38,029 nt of DNA from Oscillospiraceae bacterium (GCA_015063385.1 SVUG01000016.1:1-38029); one strand, 5' to 3'; shown: positions 25,255 to 33,898, counted from the first letter of the stretch. Notes: generated by a model from the sequence alone, not told the origin. Numbers and translations are program-made.

Positions 25255-26603
25255 AGCTTGTAAAGAAAATCATTCTTACCACCCTGCTTTCAGCTATGGC
25301 GCTCGCGATATGCTCCTGCGACTCGGGAAATAATTCTGAGAAGAAATATCCCACGAAAACGCTCAACGTTTACAACTGGGGCGAGTATATTTCCGACGAA
25401 GATGATGAGGAATGTGGCCTTTTCGACGTCAACTCTGCGTTTGAAGAATACTTTAACGAGCATTTAGCAGATAAATATCAGTGCTATATCAAGGTTAATT
25501 ATTCTACCTATGCGACCAACGAGGATATGTATGCTAAAATCACGAACAGTGCCGTTGCATACGACGTCATAATTCCCTCGGATTATATGATTGAGAAGCT
25601 GATATCGGCTGATTTGCTCTACGAAATAGACAAGTCGCTTCTTTCAAACTATTCAAATATAAACGAGGATTTCAAGGGGCTTTACTACGACCCCGAGGAC
25701 AAGTATTCTGTTCCCTACACCTACGGAATGCTCGGTATTATTTGCAACACCGAGTTCGTATCCAGCGAGGACATTGAGGCTGAGAGCTGGGATTTGCTTT
25801 GGAACGAAAAGTACAAGGGTAAGATTTTACAGTTCAACAATCCGCGTGACGCATTCGGTACGGCGATGTACCGCACCGGACTTGACATTAATTCCTCTGA
25901 CCCTGAGGTATGGGAGCAGGCACTCTCGCTTCTCAAGGAGCAGAAGCCGCTACTGCAGGGATACGTAAACGACGAAATCTTCAACAAAATGAAGGGTGCG
26001 TCGGCTTATATTGCTCCCTATTTTGCAGGTGATTTCTTGACTATGGCTGCGGCAAATGAGGATTTGTGCTTCTACTATCCTAAGGAGGGCACGAACTACT
26101 TCGTTGACGCTATGTGTATTCCCAAGACGGCTAAGGCGGAAAATATTGCTTTTGCTCACGAGTATATTAACTTTATGCTCTCCGAGGAGGTAGCGACCGC
26201 AAACGCCCTTTACATTGGATACGCCTCTCCTAACAGGGCTGTCACTGAAAGTCAGTATTACAAGGATATGCTCGCTTTCAACTACGATACCGATTTCGTA
26301 TCGGCTTGGGACGTGCTTTACGGCAAGACCAAGGAGGAGGCTAACGCGAATTATCCTCACAACCCTGCTTACAAGGATTTCTACAAGGACGAGAGCGTTA
26401 ACATTCAAGTGCTCGTCAACACCCTTTGGGAATCGCTTAAGACCGAGAACTCAACAGAGCTTTGGGTACACATAACGAGCGGTGTTATCGTTGCAGGCGT
26501 TTTGGCACTTGCAATATACTCCACTTATACGAAGAAAAAGCGTTCCAAGGACTACCGACTCCGCGATAAAGAAATCGCAAAAGCGAGAAAAATGCAATCT
26601 TAA
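25251..26603 (+). CDS. potD: Polyamine-binding lipoprotein PotD with an extra C-terminal membrane helix
   Basis: 450 residues. The N-terminal lipoprotein signal ends at ICSC (C23). The binding-protein core matches PotD: LNVYNWGEYIS, YDVIIPSDYMIEKL, VPYTYGMLGIICN, WDLLW..YKGKI, YIAPYFAGD and FVDAMCIPKTAK. After the core a hydrophobic segment (about residues 403-421, HITSGVIVAGVLALAIYST) is followed by KKKRSK and a basic tail. This is an additional membrane anchor not usual for PotD, which is normally about 350 residues. The protein would be held at both ends. Last gene of the operon, followed by a terminator. Confidence 0.93.
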   Translation: MKLVKKIILTTLLSAMALAICSCDSGNNSEKKYPTKTLNVYNWGEYISDEDDEECGLFDVNSAFEEYFNEHLADKYQCYIKVNYSTYATNEDMYAKITNSAVAYDVIIPSDYMIEKLISADLLYEIDKSLLSNYSNINEDFKGLYYDPEDKYSVPYTYGMLGIICNTEFVSSEDIEAESWDLLWNEKYKGKILQFNNPRDAFGTAMYRTGLDINSSDPEVWEQALSLLKEQKPLLQGYVNDEIFNKMKGASAYIAPYFAGDFLTMAAANEDLCFYYPKEGTNYFVDAMCIPKTAKAENIAFAHEYINFMLSEEVATANALYIGYASPNRAVTESQYYKDMLAFNYDTDFVSAWDVLYGKTKEEANANYPHNPAYKDFYKDESVNIQVLVNTLWESLKTENSTELWVHITSGVIVAGVLALAIYSTYTKKKRSKDYRLRDKEIAKARKMQS

Positions 26604-26625
26604 GTTTACTTTTGTCGCAAAAAAC

Positions 26626-26653
26626 AACACCGACAGGCTTTCCTGTCGGTGTT
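26626..26653. terminator. Bidirectional terminator after potD
   Basis: A 12-bp perfect stem AACACCGACAGG / CCTGTCGGTGTT with a CTTT loop. T-rich on both sides, so it also serves the convergent radical SAM gene. Confidence 0.88.
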
Positions 26654-26679
26654 TTAATTTGTATTTCAAGTTATTTTTT

Positions 26680-27570
26680 CTACACCCCCGTATTGTCAAA
26701 CGGTGGAATAAAGCTCTCTTTTGCCGTACCGAATTCTTGTGTAAAACCGTTATTCAACCCTATTTTTTCGGCGTATTCAACCAGCTCGCCATACTCGGCG
26801 TGCGTGACTCTGCGATTTAGGGGCGCTGTCATGTTTTTCATCGGAGTATACTGATTCATAAGACTGATGTAAATGGAGTCACCATATATATCAAACAGAT
26901 ATTTTAGTGATAGCTTCGCCTCGGCAACATGCCCCGGGAGTAGCAGAATACGAGCTACAACTCCGCGCGTCATCAGACCGTTTTCGTCAATTTTGGCATG
27001 CCCTGTCTGCCTCACCATTTCAGCAATAGCGGCACGAGCAACCTCTGGGTAATCCGCTGCACCGCACATCGCTTTTGCAGTGGAAGTGCGATAATACTTG
27101 AAATCCGGCAGATATACGTTAATAAGACCGTCAAGCATCTTCAAGGTTTCAACATTATCGTACGTTCCGGTGTTATATACGATTGGCAAAGTAAGTCCTG
27201 CGGTCTTTGCAAGAATAATTGCCTCTTTTATTGATGGAACGTAGTGAGTCGGGGTGACGAGATTTATGTTATGCGCACCGTGGCTTTGTAAATCGAGCAT
27301 TATTTCTGCAAGGCGAGGTATACTGATTTCCTTACCAGATATTCCACGGGAAATTTCTCTGTTCTGACAAAAAACGCAGGCAAGCGAGCAGCCTGAAAAG
27401 AAGATAGTGCCCGAACCGCGAGTGCCCGAAATCACCGGCTCTTCCCAATGATGAAGCGCGGCACGTGATACAAAGAGGGCTGCAGACATCTTGCAAAATC
27501 CCGTTTTTTCATTTCTATTGGCAAGACAACCTCTGGCACAGAGATTACATTGGCTATACAAATTTTGCAA
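26680..27570 (-). CDS. Radical SAM protein of the PflX-like family (COG1313-type)
   Basis: The SAM-binding cluster motif GCSLACVFCQN supplies the three ligands C61, C65 and C68 (numbered from the TTG start). Upstream, C8-x2-C11-x3-C15-x10-C26 (CNLCARGC ... GFC) forms the extra N-terminal cysteine cluster typical of the PflX group. The family resembles pyruvate-formate-lyase activases but its substrate is unknown. Start choice: TTG at 27570 has AGGGGGA 6-7 bases upstream; an ATG at 27603 adds 11 residues, lacks a site and lies inside the divergent promoter. I prefer the TTG (296 residues) but the longer form (307) cannot be excluded. Confidence 0.85.
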   Translation of the reverse strand: MQNLYSQCNLCARGCLANRNEKTGFCKMSAALFVSRAALHHWEEPVISGTRGSGTIFFSGCSLACVFCQNREISRGISGKEISIPRLAEIMLDLQSHGAHNINLVTPTHYVPSIKEAIILAKTAGLTLPIVYNTGTYDNVETLKMLDGLINVYLPDFKYYRTSTAKAMCGAADYPEVARAAIAEMVRQTGHAKIDENGLMTRGVVARILLLPGHVAEAKLSLKYLFDIYGDSIYISLMNQYTPMKNMTAPLNRRVTHAEYGELVEYAEKIGLNNGFTQEFGTAKESFIPPFDNTGV

Positions 27571-27596
27571 ACTACTTCCCCCTTTTTCGTTTTCTA

Positions 27597-27625
27597 TTGA
27601 CATATTGCGATATTTGTGTTAAAAT
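27597..27625 (+). promoter_or_regulatory. Promoter of the dCMP deaminase gene
   Basis: TTGACA (27597-27602), 17-base spacer, TAAAAT (27620-27625). It overlaps the longer possible start of the divergent radical SAM gene. Confidence 0.75.
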
Positions 27626-27657
27626 TAGTTATATTTATTTTTTCTTGGAGAACTACG

Positions 27658-28143
27658 ATGGATAAAAGAGCTGACTATATTTCTTGGGACGAGTATTTCA
27701 TGGGCGTTGCCCTCCTCGCATCGCAGAGATCAAAGGACCCCTCTACACAGGTCGGTGCCTGCATAGTAGACGAGGATAAGAGAATACTCTCGACAGGCTA
27801 CAACGGATTCCCACACGGTTGCTCCGACGATGAGTTCCCTTGGAACAGAGATGAAAGTCTCGGCGAAACGAAATATCAGTTCGTCGTTCACGCTGAGCTG
27901 AACGCCATTCTCAATGCAAGTGGAAAGAAGCTTTCGGGTGCAATAGTATACGTCGGTCTTTTCCCCTGCAACGAATGTGCAAAGGCTATTATTCAGTCGG
28001 GTATAAAAGAGGTGGTTTATCTCTCGGATAAGTACCACAACACCCCTTCTATGAGCGCCTCGCGCAGAATGCTTGAAGCGGCAGGTGTAAAGTGCCGTCA
28101 GATTAAGCCGACCAAGGCGAGCATTGTTTTAAGCTTCAACTAA
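27658..28143 (+). CDS. dCMP deaminase family protein (ComEB-like)
   Basis: 161 residues from an ATG with GGAG 8 bases upstream; a TTG 42 bases earlier has no site. Zinc-dependent deaminase motifs HAE (H78, E80) and PCNEC (C104, C107) are intact, and the DPSTQVGACIV and GYNGFPHGCSDDEFPW stretches are those of dCMP deaminases, which make dUMP for thymidylate synthesis. Monocistronic, with own promoter and terminator. Confidence 0.92.
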   Translation: MDKRADYISWDEYFMGVALLASQRSKDPSTQVGACIVDEDKRILSTGYNGFPHGCSDDEFPWNRDESLGETKYQFVVHAELNAILNASGKKLSGAIVYVGLFPCNECAKAIIQSGIKEVVYLSDKYHNTPSMSASRRMLEAAGVKCRQIKPTKASIVLSFN

Positions 28144-28149
28144 AATTTG

Positions 28150-28177
28150 GGTGCTGCATTTGCAGCACCTTTTTTTA
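28150..28177 (+). terminator. Terminator of the dCMP deaminase gene
   Basis: GGTGCTGC (28150-28157) / GCAGCACC (28162-28169) with an ATTT loop then T7. The T-tract runs into the stop codon of the convergent alaX. Confidence 0.88.
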
Positions 28178-29317
28178 TTTCATAAAATAGTCTTTTATTT
28201 TTGAAAGGGAGACAAGGAATGAGCCTTGTATCATATTCGGCTTGCCTCCGCCTCTACCGGAAAGCTCGGAGTTGATTTTTGATACCTCTTCACGAAGATT
28301 TACGCTTGACGATGAAATAACGTATTTGTAGTCACCGTCTACGCCCGAGAGTGCGACCAAAATACCGGAAACCTTTGGTGCTGCAACATTTGAAAAGGCG
28401 ATAAGCTCCGGAATGGAAAACTCCGGGAAATTGACGACAAGATTACCGCTCGTCGTGGGTATCAGACTTCCCTCTTTTTCAGCAAGATTTAATCGACAAA
28501 TCTTTAATTCCTGCTTTATGCGCTCGGATTCTCCCATATATCGCCCGAGCACCTCTGCCGTTTCGTGCTGAGGCGCAGAGGTCAAGGCTGATATTTTTTT
28601 GATATTCTCATATTTTGTACGGTAATCAACAAGAGCACGCTTACCCGCTACCATCCAGATTCTAGTTCCACCGCGATGCTTCATAAAATCAAGCACCTTG
28701 ATAAGTCCTATCTCGCCCGTATATGAAACGTGAGGAGCGCAGCAGGCGCAGGAATCGTAATCACCTATTTTTACTATGCGAACCCCCTCGGTTAAATCAA
28801 GCTTGGAACGATATTCCATATGCGAAATCTCGTCGGGTGTCGGGAAAAAGGTGTCAATCTTCACATTGGCAAAAACCGCCTCATTGGCAAGCATTTCTAT
28901 AGTGTCGAGCTGCTCGCGGTCGAGCACTCCGTCAACGTCAAAGGTGACCTCGTCGTCGCCGAGATGGAAGCCCACGTTAGACAGTCCGTAAAGCTTATGT
29001 ATGAATCCGCACAGTATATGCTCTGCGGTATGGCACTGCATCTTGACAAATCTCTCCTCAAAGTCGATAGTACAGTGCGCAGGATTATCATTAGGTGCTT
29101 TATCGGTAATATGATATATTACACTGTTTTCCTCACGAACGTCAAGCACTCGGGCATCACCGATAAATCCCGTGTCAGCGCTCTGCCCTCCCTCCTCGGG
29201 GAAAAATGCGGTTTCAGACAGCACTACGGAAAATTTGCCGTCACACGCAGAAACCGAGAGCACGTCTGCATCAAATTCCTTGATATATGCATCAAGATAA
29301 TAAAGCTTTTTAGTCAT
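28175..29317 (-). CDS. alaX: Alanyl-tRNA editing protein, AlaX-L type
   Basis: 380 residues: a free-standing homologue of the alanyl-tRNA synthetase editing domain that hydrolyses mischarged tRNA-Ala in trans. AFFPEEGGQ (about 37-45), zinc site HTAEH (H96, H100) and the second half of the site CCAPH (C192, H196) are intact. The C-terminal part (about 230-380) includes a helical linker and a DHHA1-like domain ending with the glycine-rich SGRGGGKPNMIQG. Starts 8 bases after the rlu gene, with AAGGTG as the site, so both share a transcript. Confidence 0.93.
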   Translation of the reverse strand: MTKKLYYLDAYIKEFDADVLSVSACDGKFSVVLSETAFFPEEGGQSADTGFIGDARVLDVREENSVIYHITDKAPNDNPAHCTIDFEERFVKMQCHTAEHILCGFIHKLYGLSNVGFHLGDDEVTFDVDGVLDREQLDTIEMLANEAVFANVKIDTFFPTPDEISHMEYRSKLDLTEGVRIVKIGDYDSCACCAPHVSYTGEIGLIKVLDFMKHRGGTRIWMVAGKRALVDYRTKYENIKKISALTSAPQHETAEVLGRYMGESERIKQELKICRLNLAEKEGSLIPTTSGNLVVNFPEFSIPELIAFSNVAAPKVSGILVALSGVDGDYKYVISSSSVNLREEVSKINSELSGRGGGKPNMIQGSFLVSLSKIKDYFMK

Positions 29318-29325
29318 AATTCACC

Positions 29326-30003
29326 TTAATTTATCTCGTATTTTTCTTTAGCAAAGAGCGACCAGGGTATCTCTGAAAGGTCGGGTAGCATAGCAGTGTC
29401 ACATTTTAAGCCATCAGTATCGAAAGCAACGCGAAAGGCAAAAAGCGCAGGCGAGCTTCCTCTATGTGTGCTTCCGTATTTCTTATCTGCAAAAAGCGGC
29501 ATTCCGCGAGAGGAAAACTGCGCTCTTATCTGATGGAATCTGCCGGTGTGCAGCCTGATTTTAACTAAAGATATCGGCTTGCCCTTATAGGTCTGCGTGT
29601 CAATCGCTTTATATTCAAGGCTCGCGCGTTTTGCACCCTTTTTCGTCGCATCTACCACGAGCGCCTTTCCCATAGTTGAATCCTTAAGAAGATAGTCAAC
29701 CATTTCACCAGATTGTGCAGCACCGCTTACCACGGCAAAATATTCCTTGCAAAGCTCGCCGTCGGAAACAATAGCCGAGAGAGCAGCTGCACTTTTTTTA
29801 TTTCTCGCAAACGCCAAAAGTCCGCCTACAACTCTGTCAAGACGGTGCACAAGGTATAGCTCCCGAGGCTCACCAAGGCGAAAAAGCTCCTCTGAAAGCT
29901 CAAGCATAGCATCCTTATCGCCACTTTTATCGCTCTGCGACGGAGTGCCTGCGGGTTTGTAGGCTATCAAAAAGTCGGGTGATTTGTAAACAATCCTTGT
30001 CAT
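29326..30003 (-). CDS. RNA pseudouridine synthase, small RluA-family member
   Basis: 225 residues without an S4 domain. Catalytic motif VHRLDRVVGGLL with nucleophile D56; the usual TSG after the Asp is VGG here. KIRLHTGRFHQIRAQFSSRGMPL is the conserved second motif. Target uridine unknown. The leader has a TCGGAGG/CCTCCGA hairpin close to the AGGGG ribosome binding site. First gene of an operon with alaX, so both products act on RNA, though this is only context. Confidence 0.88.
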   Translation of the reverse strand: MTRIVYKSPDFLIAYKPAGTPSQSDKSGDKDAMLELSEELFRLGEPRELYLVHRLDRVVGGLLAFARNKKSAAALSAIVSDGELCKEYFAVVSGAAQSGEMVDYLLKDSTMGKALVVDATKKGAKRASLEYKAIDTQTYKGKPISLVKIRLHTGRFHQIRAQFSSRGMPLFADKKYGSTHRGSSPALFAFRVAFDTDGLKCDTAMLPDLSEIPWSLFAKEKYEIN

Positions 30004-30022
30004 ATTACCCCTAAAATATATT

Positions 30023-30053
30023 TCGGAGGCCGTGTTTTTAACTCGACCTCCGA
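30023..30053 (-). promoter_or_regulatory. Leader hairpin upstream of the rlu-alaX operon
   Basis: On the reverse strand TCGGAGG pairs with CCTCCGA (7 bp, 17-base loop), about 12 bases before the AGGGG ribosome binding site. The sequence that follows is ATATATTTT rather than a T-run, so control of translation is as likely as termination. Confidence 0.45.
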
Positions 30054-30102
30054 TTTGCTTATTATTATTTTAAACTTGTTCTCACGGAGATTATTTGCTT
30101 AT

Positions 30103-30131
30103 AGTATAGCATATTCTATCCGTAATTTCAA
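30103..30131 (-). promoter_or_regulatory. Promoter of the rlu-alaX operon
   Basis: Reverse-strand TTGAAA (30126-30131), 17-base spacer, TATACT (30103-30108). The -35 box overlaps the stop codon of the upstream MBG-repeat gene, and no terminator lies between them. Confidence 0.7.
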
Positions 30132-33100
30132 GTATCAGTATTATTTTTGTCCTTTGGCTTTAAAGTGACGGTTTTAATTGCTTCACCACCTGTCAGCGCT
30201 ATCATTTTTACTGCTGAAAGGCTGAAATCGTTTGCATAGACCGTAAGCGGCTTATCAATTATTCCTCTTGCCAGAACCTTTATATAGGCGGTGTCGTAGG
30301 GCACGAGGCTTTTGCTTTTCAAAACGTTGACGTCTATTCGTTCTCCCGAGGAAAAATTCTCGCTGAGAGTATCAACGTTTATAATACTTTTCGAGCTGCC
30401 GTCGGTATATATACCCTCTCCCCCCTTACGAACGAGATTTTTTGCAAGAGAGTCTGTAATTAGCTCGTCGGCACGCTTGGCATCGACGCTCAATACGTCG
30501 GAGTCGATTGGTATATCCTCGACGTCGTCGTTTTCCTCACCCGGCTCGCCCTCTTCCGTAGTTTCATCCGCATCATTCTCGGATAAATCAGGCTCAACTG
30601 TCGCCTGCTCTGTCGCTTCGTCATTTTGATTTGTGGCGCTCGGCTCGGAATCGAGGTTAGTATTTACTTTAAACCTATTAGGATAAACGGTTGGTGATAC
30701 CCTTCTCGGTGGATTTATCTCAATATGCCTGTTCAGCCATCTGCACTTAACTATTGCCACGGCATTTACTATTTTATGCCTATAAATAACACACCACGCA
30801 GCTCCGGCTACAAGCGCAAAAACAAGAAGAATCCATAAAATCAGCCTTATCACACCCTTGATGGACGGATATGAAAGTCTTTCTATTGCACCACCTGTTT
30901 GTACTACCGTGTAATTAGGGTTTTCAGAGCGATATCTTACAGTATCAGCATCTATATAAGAGCTGAGTATCAACTCGTCATCACCTATTGCTCCACCATC
31001 GGTTATCGTATAAGACGGCTTCTCAACTTTATCCCAAAGGTGCACAGAAACGTTCGGTACTGATATATAAACGGCTTTAGGAAGAATTCTAAATATCGCA
31101 GTGCATCTGTCGTTGCCACTCTCATCAAAGGTGTAATTGTCAGAATCCGTAAGTATTGCACTTATCAGATACGTGCCTGCCAAAATCTGTGTACCGCTGA
31201 ATTCGAGTCGATAAAGCTCGGAATCACATATAGGAATCTGCTCGCTTCCGTTATATACTGAGTTTATTGTAGGAATAGGAAGAATCTGCTTTTTTATAAT
31301 AAATTCGCATGGCGGTATAATCGGCTCGTTGTAATTTTCGGTGTCGTATTTTATTACCGCACTCACACTGTAGCTTCCCGCCTTGATGGCGCCTGCGCCT
31401 ATATATTCGCTGACAATTATTCCCTCGGGCAAGCCCTTAAGTGTCGGGGATTTCGGTGTGCCGTCGTAGCTTTGAATCGAATTGTCCCAAAATGCTCCGC
31501 TGAGGTCGTAATCAGCCTTGCTTACCGTTATCGTAATATCAAAAACGAAATCGTTGTAGATAAAGCTTATAGTATTATCGGAAAGCTTAAGGAAATCTCC
31601 GCTTTGATAAGCTACAGCAACCAGAGAGCTATCTAACGGCGGGCTGCTGCCATCGTTATGAAGAAGATAGGCGTTAAAATCGCGTGAGGTAATCCTGTCA
31701 AAGACCTTTAGTGTGTCTTTTTTTATTTCTACGAAAAGCCCCGTAGGAACAACCTCGACCAGCTCAAAGGCAATCGGTGAGGATGTAAGTCCTGAATAAT
31801 TATCACAATCTACAATGAACACGACCGCGTAATATACACCGCGCGCGGTTGGCATGGAAATCTCGTTTTTACACTCGGAATCGGTAAAATATTTAAATGC
31901 CGCCTTTCCAAATTTAGCCTCGGCAGTAATTCGCGGACCGCTACCCTCATATCCGGTTTCAGAAGTCGGAGTGATAACCCATGAGTTTTCCGCTTTGAGT
32001 ATTTCAAACTCGAAATCTTTGTTTTCTACCAGGAAATCGCTGTTTTCTGCCGTTGCTACCGCTTTATATACACCCACGTTAATACCGCCGCCGCTGACCG
32101 ATATCTGACATTCCGAGGACGTCGCGCTCGGCGTAATGCGTTCACCGCTGTAGTATAGACGCGAGTCCGACCAGTTGACAAAAATAGGCTTTGGAGTTAT
32201 CTTTACGCTCGCCGTTAGACTATCGGGCGGAAGATAATTTTTGCTCTTGGTGCTAAAGGATACGGTGACGATAATCTCTCCCTCTGATACGTGCGTCGCT
32301 CCGCCTGAAAAGCTGTACTCTAGCCTTATCCCATCAGCGCCTGTCGGCATCGTACCCACAAGCGTGGGATAATGAATATTTCCATCGTATACCGACTCAC
32401 CGGAAATAAAGCTGACGCCCGACATATCATATTTTGCAGGAAGGATACTCCAGGTGTGTATAGGAATTATTGGGGGATTATAATTGCGCTCATCGTATGC
32501 GAGCGTTGCACTAACGGTATAGCTGCCCGCACTTCTGGCACGGTCGTTGCTATATCCCACTATACTTACACCGTCAGGCAAGCCTGAGAGGTATACCCTT
32601 TTCTGTGTTCCGTCATAGACGAATTCGCTCTCGCTCCAGAAAGCGCCCGATGTGTCGTAATCCGCCTTTTTTATTTCAAAAGCTACCGTAGTATTTTTAA
32701 AGCTATAATTAGGGTCGCTAACCGACGCCTTTGCAACGTAAGAGCTGCCCGCCTCTGTTGCCGCTCCTGAAACAAGGACAAAAACCTTAACTCCGTTAAC
32801 GTCGGTATAATATGCCGTAGGAAGCTTGCTCTTACCGTCATATACAAATGAAAGCTCGCTCCAGACCAGCTCACTTTCAAGCGGCAGAATGGTCATCGTG
32901 ACGATTTTGGATTCGGGAGTCAGGTAGTCGCGGCTGTCGGTAGAAAAATCAAGCGTGATTGAATAAACACCTACCGATGAGCCTCCACCTACAACCTTAA
33001 TATCAAGCGGTATACCGTCAAGGCCTACTATGTTAGGCAAAGCGTCTGTATAGCTTCTGAACTTACCGTTATATACCACAGAAAAGCTGTTTGGAGCTAA

Positions 33101-33487
33101 GGCTGAAAGGTCGTAAGGAATACGCTCAACCGTGACGGGCAAACTTACGCTCTTGCCGCCGTATGATATCGTCACGCTCTCGTCCCCAACTCTGAGTCGC
33201 TCGTCCTGACGATATGAAATCTCCAGCATATTATTAGCTATCGGAGTGTCCGTGCCATCATCGTAAACCGCTCGCACACATAGACCGCTTGTGTCAAGCA
33301 ATTCAAAGGCTCGATATACGGTTTTTTCGGGAAAAGTCTGAATATAGAGCCTGTCCACTCGCGCTGACGCAGCCGTTGCTTTCACAGCGTCTGCATTATT
33401 TGCTCGGCAAGTGTCAGCATACGATACAACGCTAGAAAAAGCAGCCAAAAAGACGAAAATGACAAGTATTGTTATTATTTTCTTCAT
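30128..33487 (-). CDS. Membrane-anchored MBG-repeat surface protein with a uL15-like cytoplasmic tail
   Basis: 1119 residues from the ATG at 33487, which follows AGAGGAGA; an ATG 21 bases earlier has a weaker site and would spoil the signal peptide. Signal peptide 1-24 (ends VSYA). A bacterial Ig-like domain (about 45-123) is followed by about seven MBG/YDG repeats, each starting (V/F)Y(N/D)G, at about 139, 215, 290, 366, 445, 673 and 744, with a second Ig-like unit near 580-656. One membrane helix (about 879-902, LILWILLVFALVAGAAWCV). The cytoplasmic part has an acidic linker (about 970-1010) and then, at about 1034-1106, INVDTLSENF ... YIKVLARGIIDKPLTVYAN ... AVKMIALTGGEA, which follows the C-terminal half of ribosomal protein uL15. 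Function unknown. Own promoter. Confidence 0.85.
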   Translation of the reverse strand: MKKIITILVIFVFLAAFSSVVSYADTCRANNADAVKATAASARVDRLYIQTFPEKTVYRAFELLDTSGLCVRAVYDDGTDTPIANNMLEISYRQDERLRVGDESVTISYGGKSVSLPVTVERIPYDLSALAPNSFSVVYNGKFRSYTDALPNIVGLDGIPLDIKVVGGGSSVGVYSITLDFSTDSRDYLTPESKIVTMTILPLESELVWSELSFVYDGKSKLPTAYYTDVNGVKVFVLVSGAATEAGSSYVAKASVSDPNYSFKNTTVAFEIKKADYDTSGAFWSESEFVYDGTQKRVYLSGLPDGVSIVGYSNDRARSAGSYTVSATLAYDERNYNPPIIPIHTWSILPAKYDMSGVSFISGESVYDGNIHYPTLVGTMPTGADGIRLEYSFSGGATHVSEGEIIVTVSFSTKSKNYLPPDSLTASVKITPKPIFVNWSDSRLYYSGERITPSATSSECQISVSGGGINVGVYKAVATAENSDFLVENKDFEFEILKAENSWVITPTSETGYEGSGPRITAEAKFGKAAFKYFTDSECKNEISMPTARGVYYAVVFIVDCDNYSGLTSSPIAFELVEVVPTGLFVEIKKDTLKVFDRITSRDFNAYLLHNDGSSPPLDSSLVAVAYQSGDFLKLSDNTISFIYNDFVFDITITVSKADYDLSGAFWDNSIQSYDGTPKSPTLKGLPEGIIVSEYIGAGAIKAGSYSVSAVIKYDTENYNEPIIPPCEFIIKKQILPIPTINSVYNGSEQIPICDSELYRLEFSGTQILAGTYLISAILTDSDNYTFDESGNDRCTAIFRILPKAVYISVPNVSVHLWDKVEKPSYTITDGGAIGDDELILSSYIDADTVRYRSENPNYTVVQTGGAIERLSYPSIKGVIRLILWILLVFALVAGAAWCVIYRHKIVNAVAIVKCRWLNRHIEINPPRRVSPTVYPNRFKVNTNLDSEPSATNQNDEATEQATVEPDLSENDADETTEEGEPGEENDDVEDIPIDSDVLSVDAKRADELITDSLAKNLVRKGGEGIYTDGSSKSIINVDTLSENFSSGERIDVNVLKSKSLVPYDTAYIKVLARGIIDKPLTVYANDFSLSAVKMIALTGGEAIKTVTLKPKDKNNTDT

Positions 33488-33531
33488 TGGGTTCTCCTCT
33501 TTTACCATATTTTTCCTATTTGGTCTGAGTT

Positions 33532-33560
33532 ATTATACCACTAAATAAGATGTTCTTCAA
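33532..33560 (-). promoter_or_regulatory. Promoter of the MBG-repeat protein gene
   Basis: Reverse-strand TTGAAG (33555-33560), 17-base spacer, TATAAT (33532-33537). The stretch 33561-33640 upstream holds nothing recognised apart from an AGAAAGGAGAG on the forward strand with no start codon after it. Confidence 0.75.
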
Positions 33561-33644
33561 CAGAAAGGAGAGTTAACTTTTCGGGTAAAGCTGACAGGTT
33601 GCGGCTTCGTTGTAGATTCTTTGATTCAAACTATGTTTTTGCGA

Positions 33645-33686
33645 CAAAAAAAGAGGACGACCCCGATGTGCTGCGAGGTCGTCCTC
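33645..33686 (-). terminator. Terminator of the thioredoxin-FTR operon
   Basis: A 10-bp perfect stem GAGGACGACC (33653-33662) / GGTCGTCCTC (33677-33686), followed on the reverse strand by T7. Confidence 0.88.
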
Positions 33687-33700
33687 AACGTATTTAACCG

Positions 33701-33898
33701 TTATTTTTCCTTGTAATAAAGCATGCAATGGCAGTAGCCCTCATAATCGGGGTCGGCAATCTGGTCGCGAAACTCGCGGCACATGCACTTGTTCTCCTCT
33801 ACGCGCTCAAGACGGCACGGACAATATCCCCCTGTACGCTTGAGTCCCTCTTTAATTGCATCTACTATTTCACTGTTTTCGTTAAATTTGATTTTCAT
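33701..33898 (-). CDS. Minimal ferredoxin-thioredoxin-reductase catalytic-chain-like protein
   Basis: 65 residues with three Cys-x-Cys motifs: CPC (C26, C28), CMC (C38, C40) and CHC (C56, C58), plus REFRDQI and GYCHCMLYYK, which match the FTR catalytic beta chain. That enzyme uses a 4Fe-4S cluster beside a disulfide to pass electrons from ferredoxin to thioredoxin. All six cysteines are kept, but in the classical chain the gaps are about 16 and 8 residues and here they are 9 and 15, and the protein is shorter than the usual ~100. It overlaps the thioredoxin gene by 4 bases (ATGA) and is translated after it. An FTR variable (alpha) chain is not visible, as is common in anaerobes. Confidence 0.82.
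   Translation of the reverse strand: MKIKFNENSEIVDAIKEGLKRTGGYCPCRLERVEENKCMCREFRDQIADPDYEGYCHCMLYYKEK

Noticed and set aside
33541-33600. Forward gene start suggested by AGAAAGGAGAG
   Set aside because: No start codon follows at a usable distance and no coding frame extends from it.
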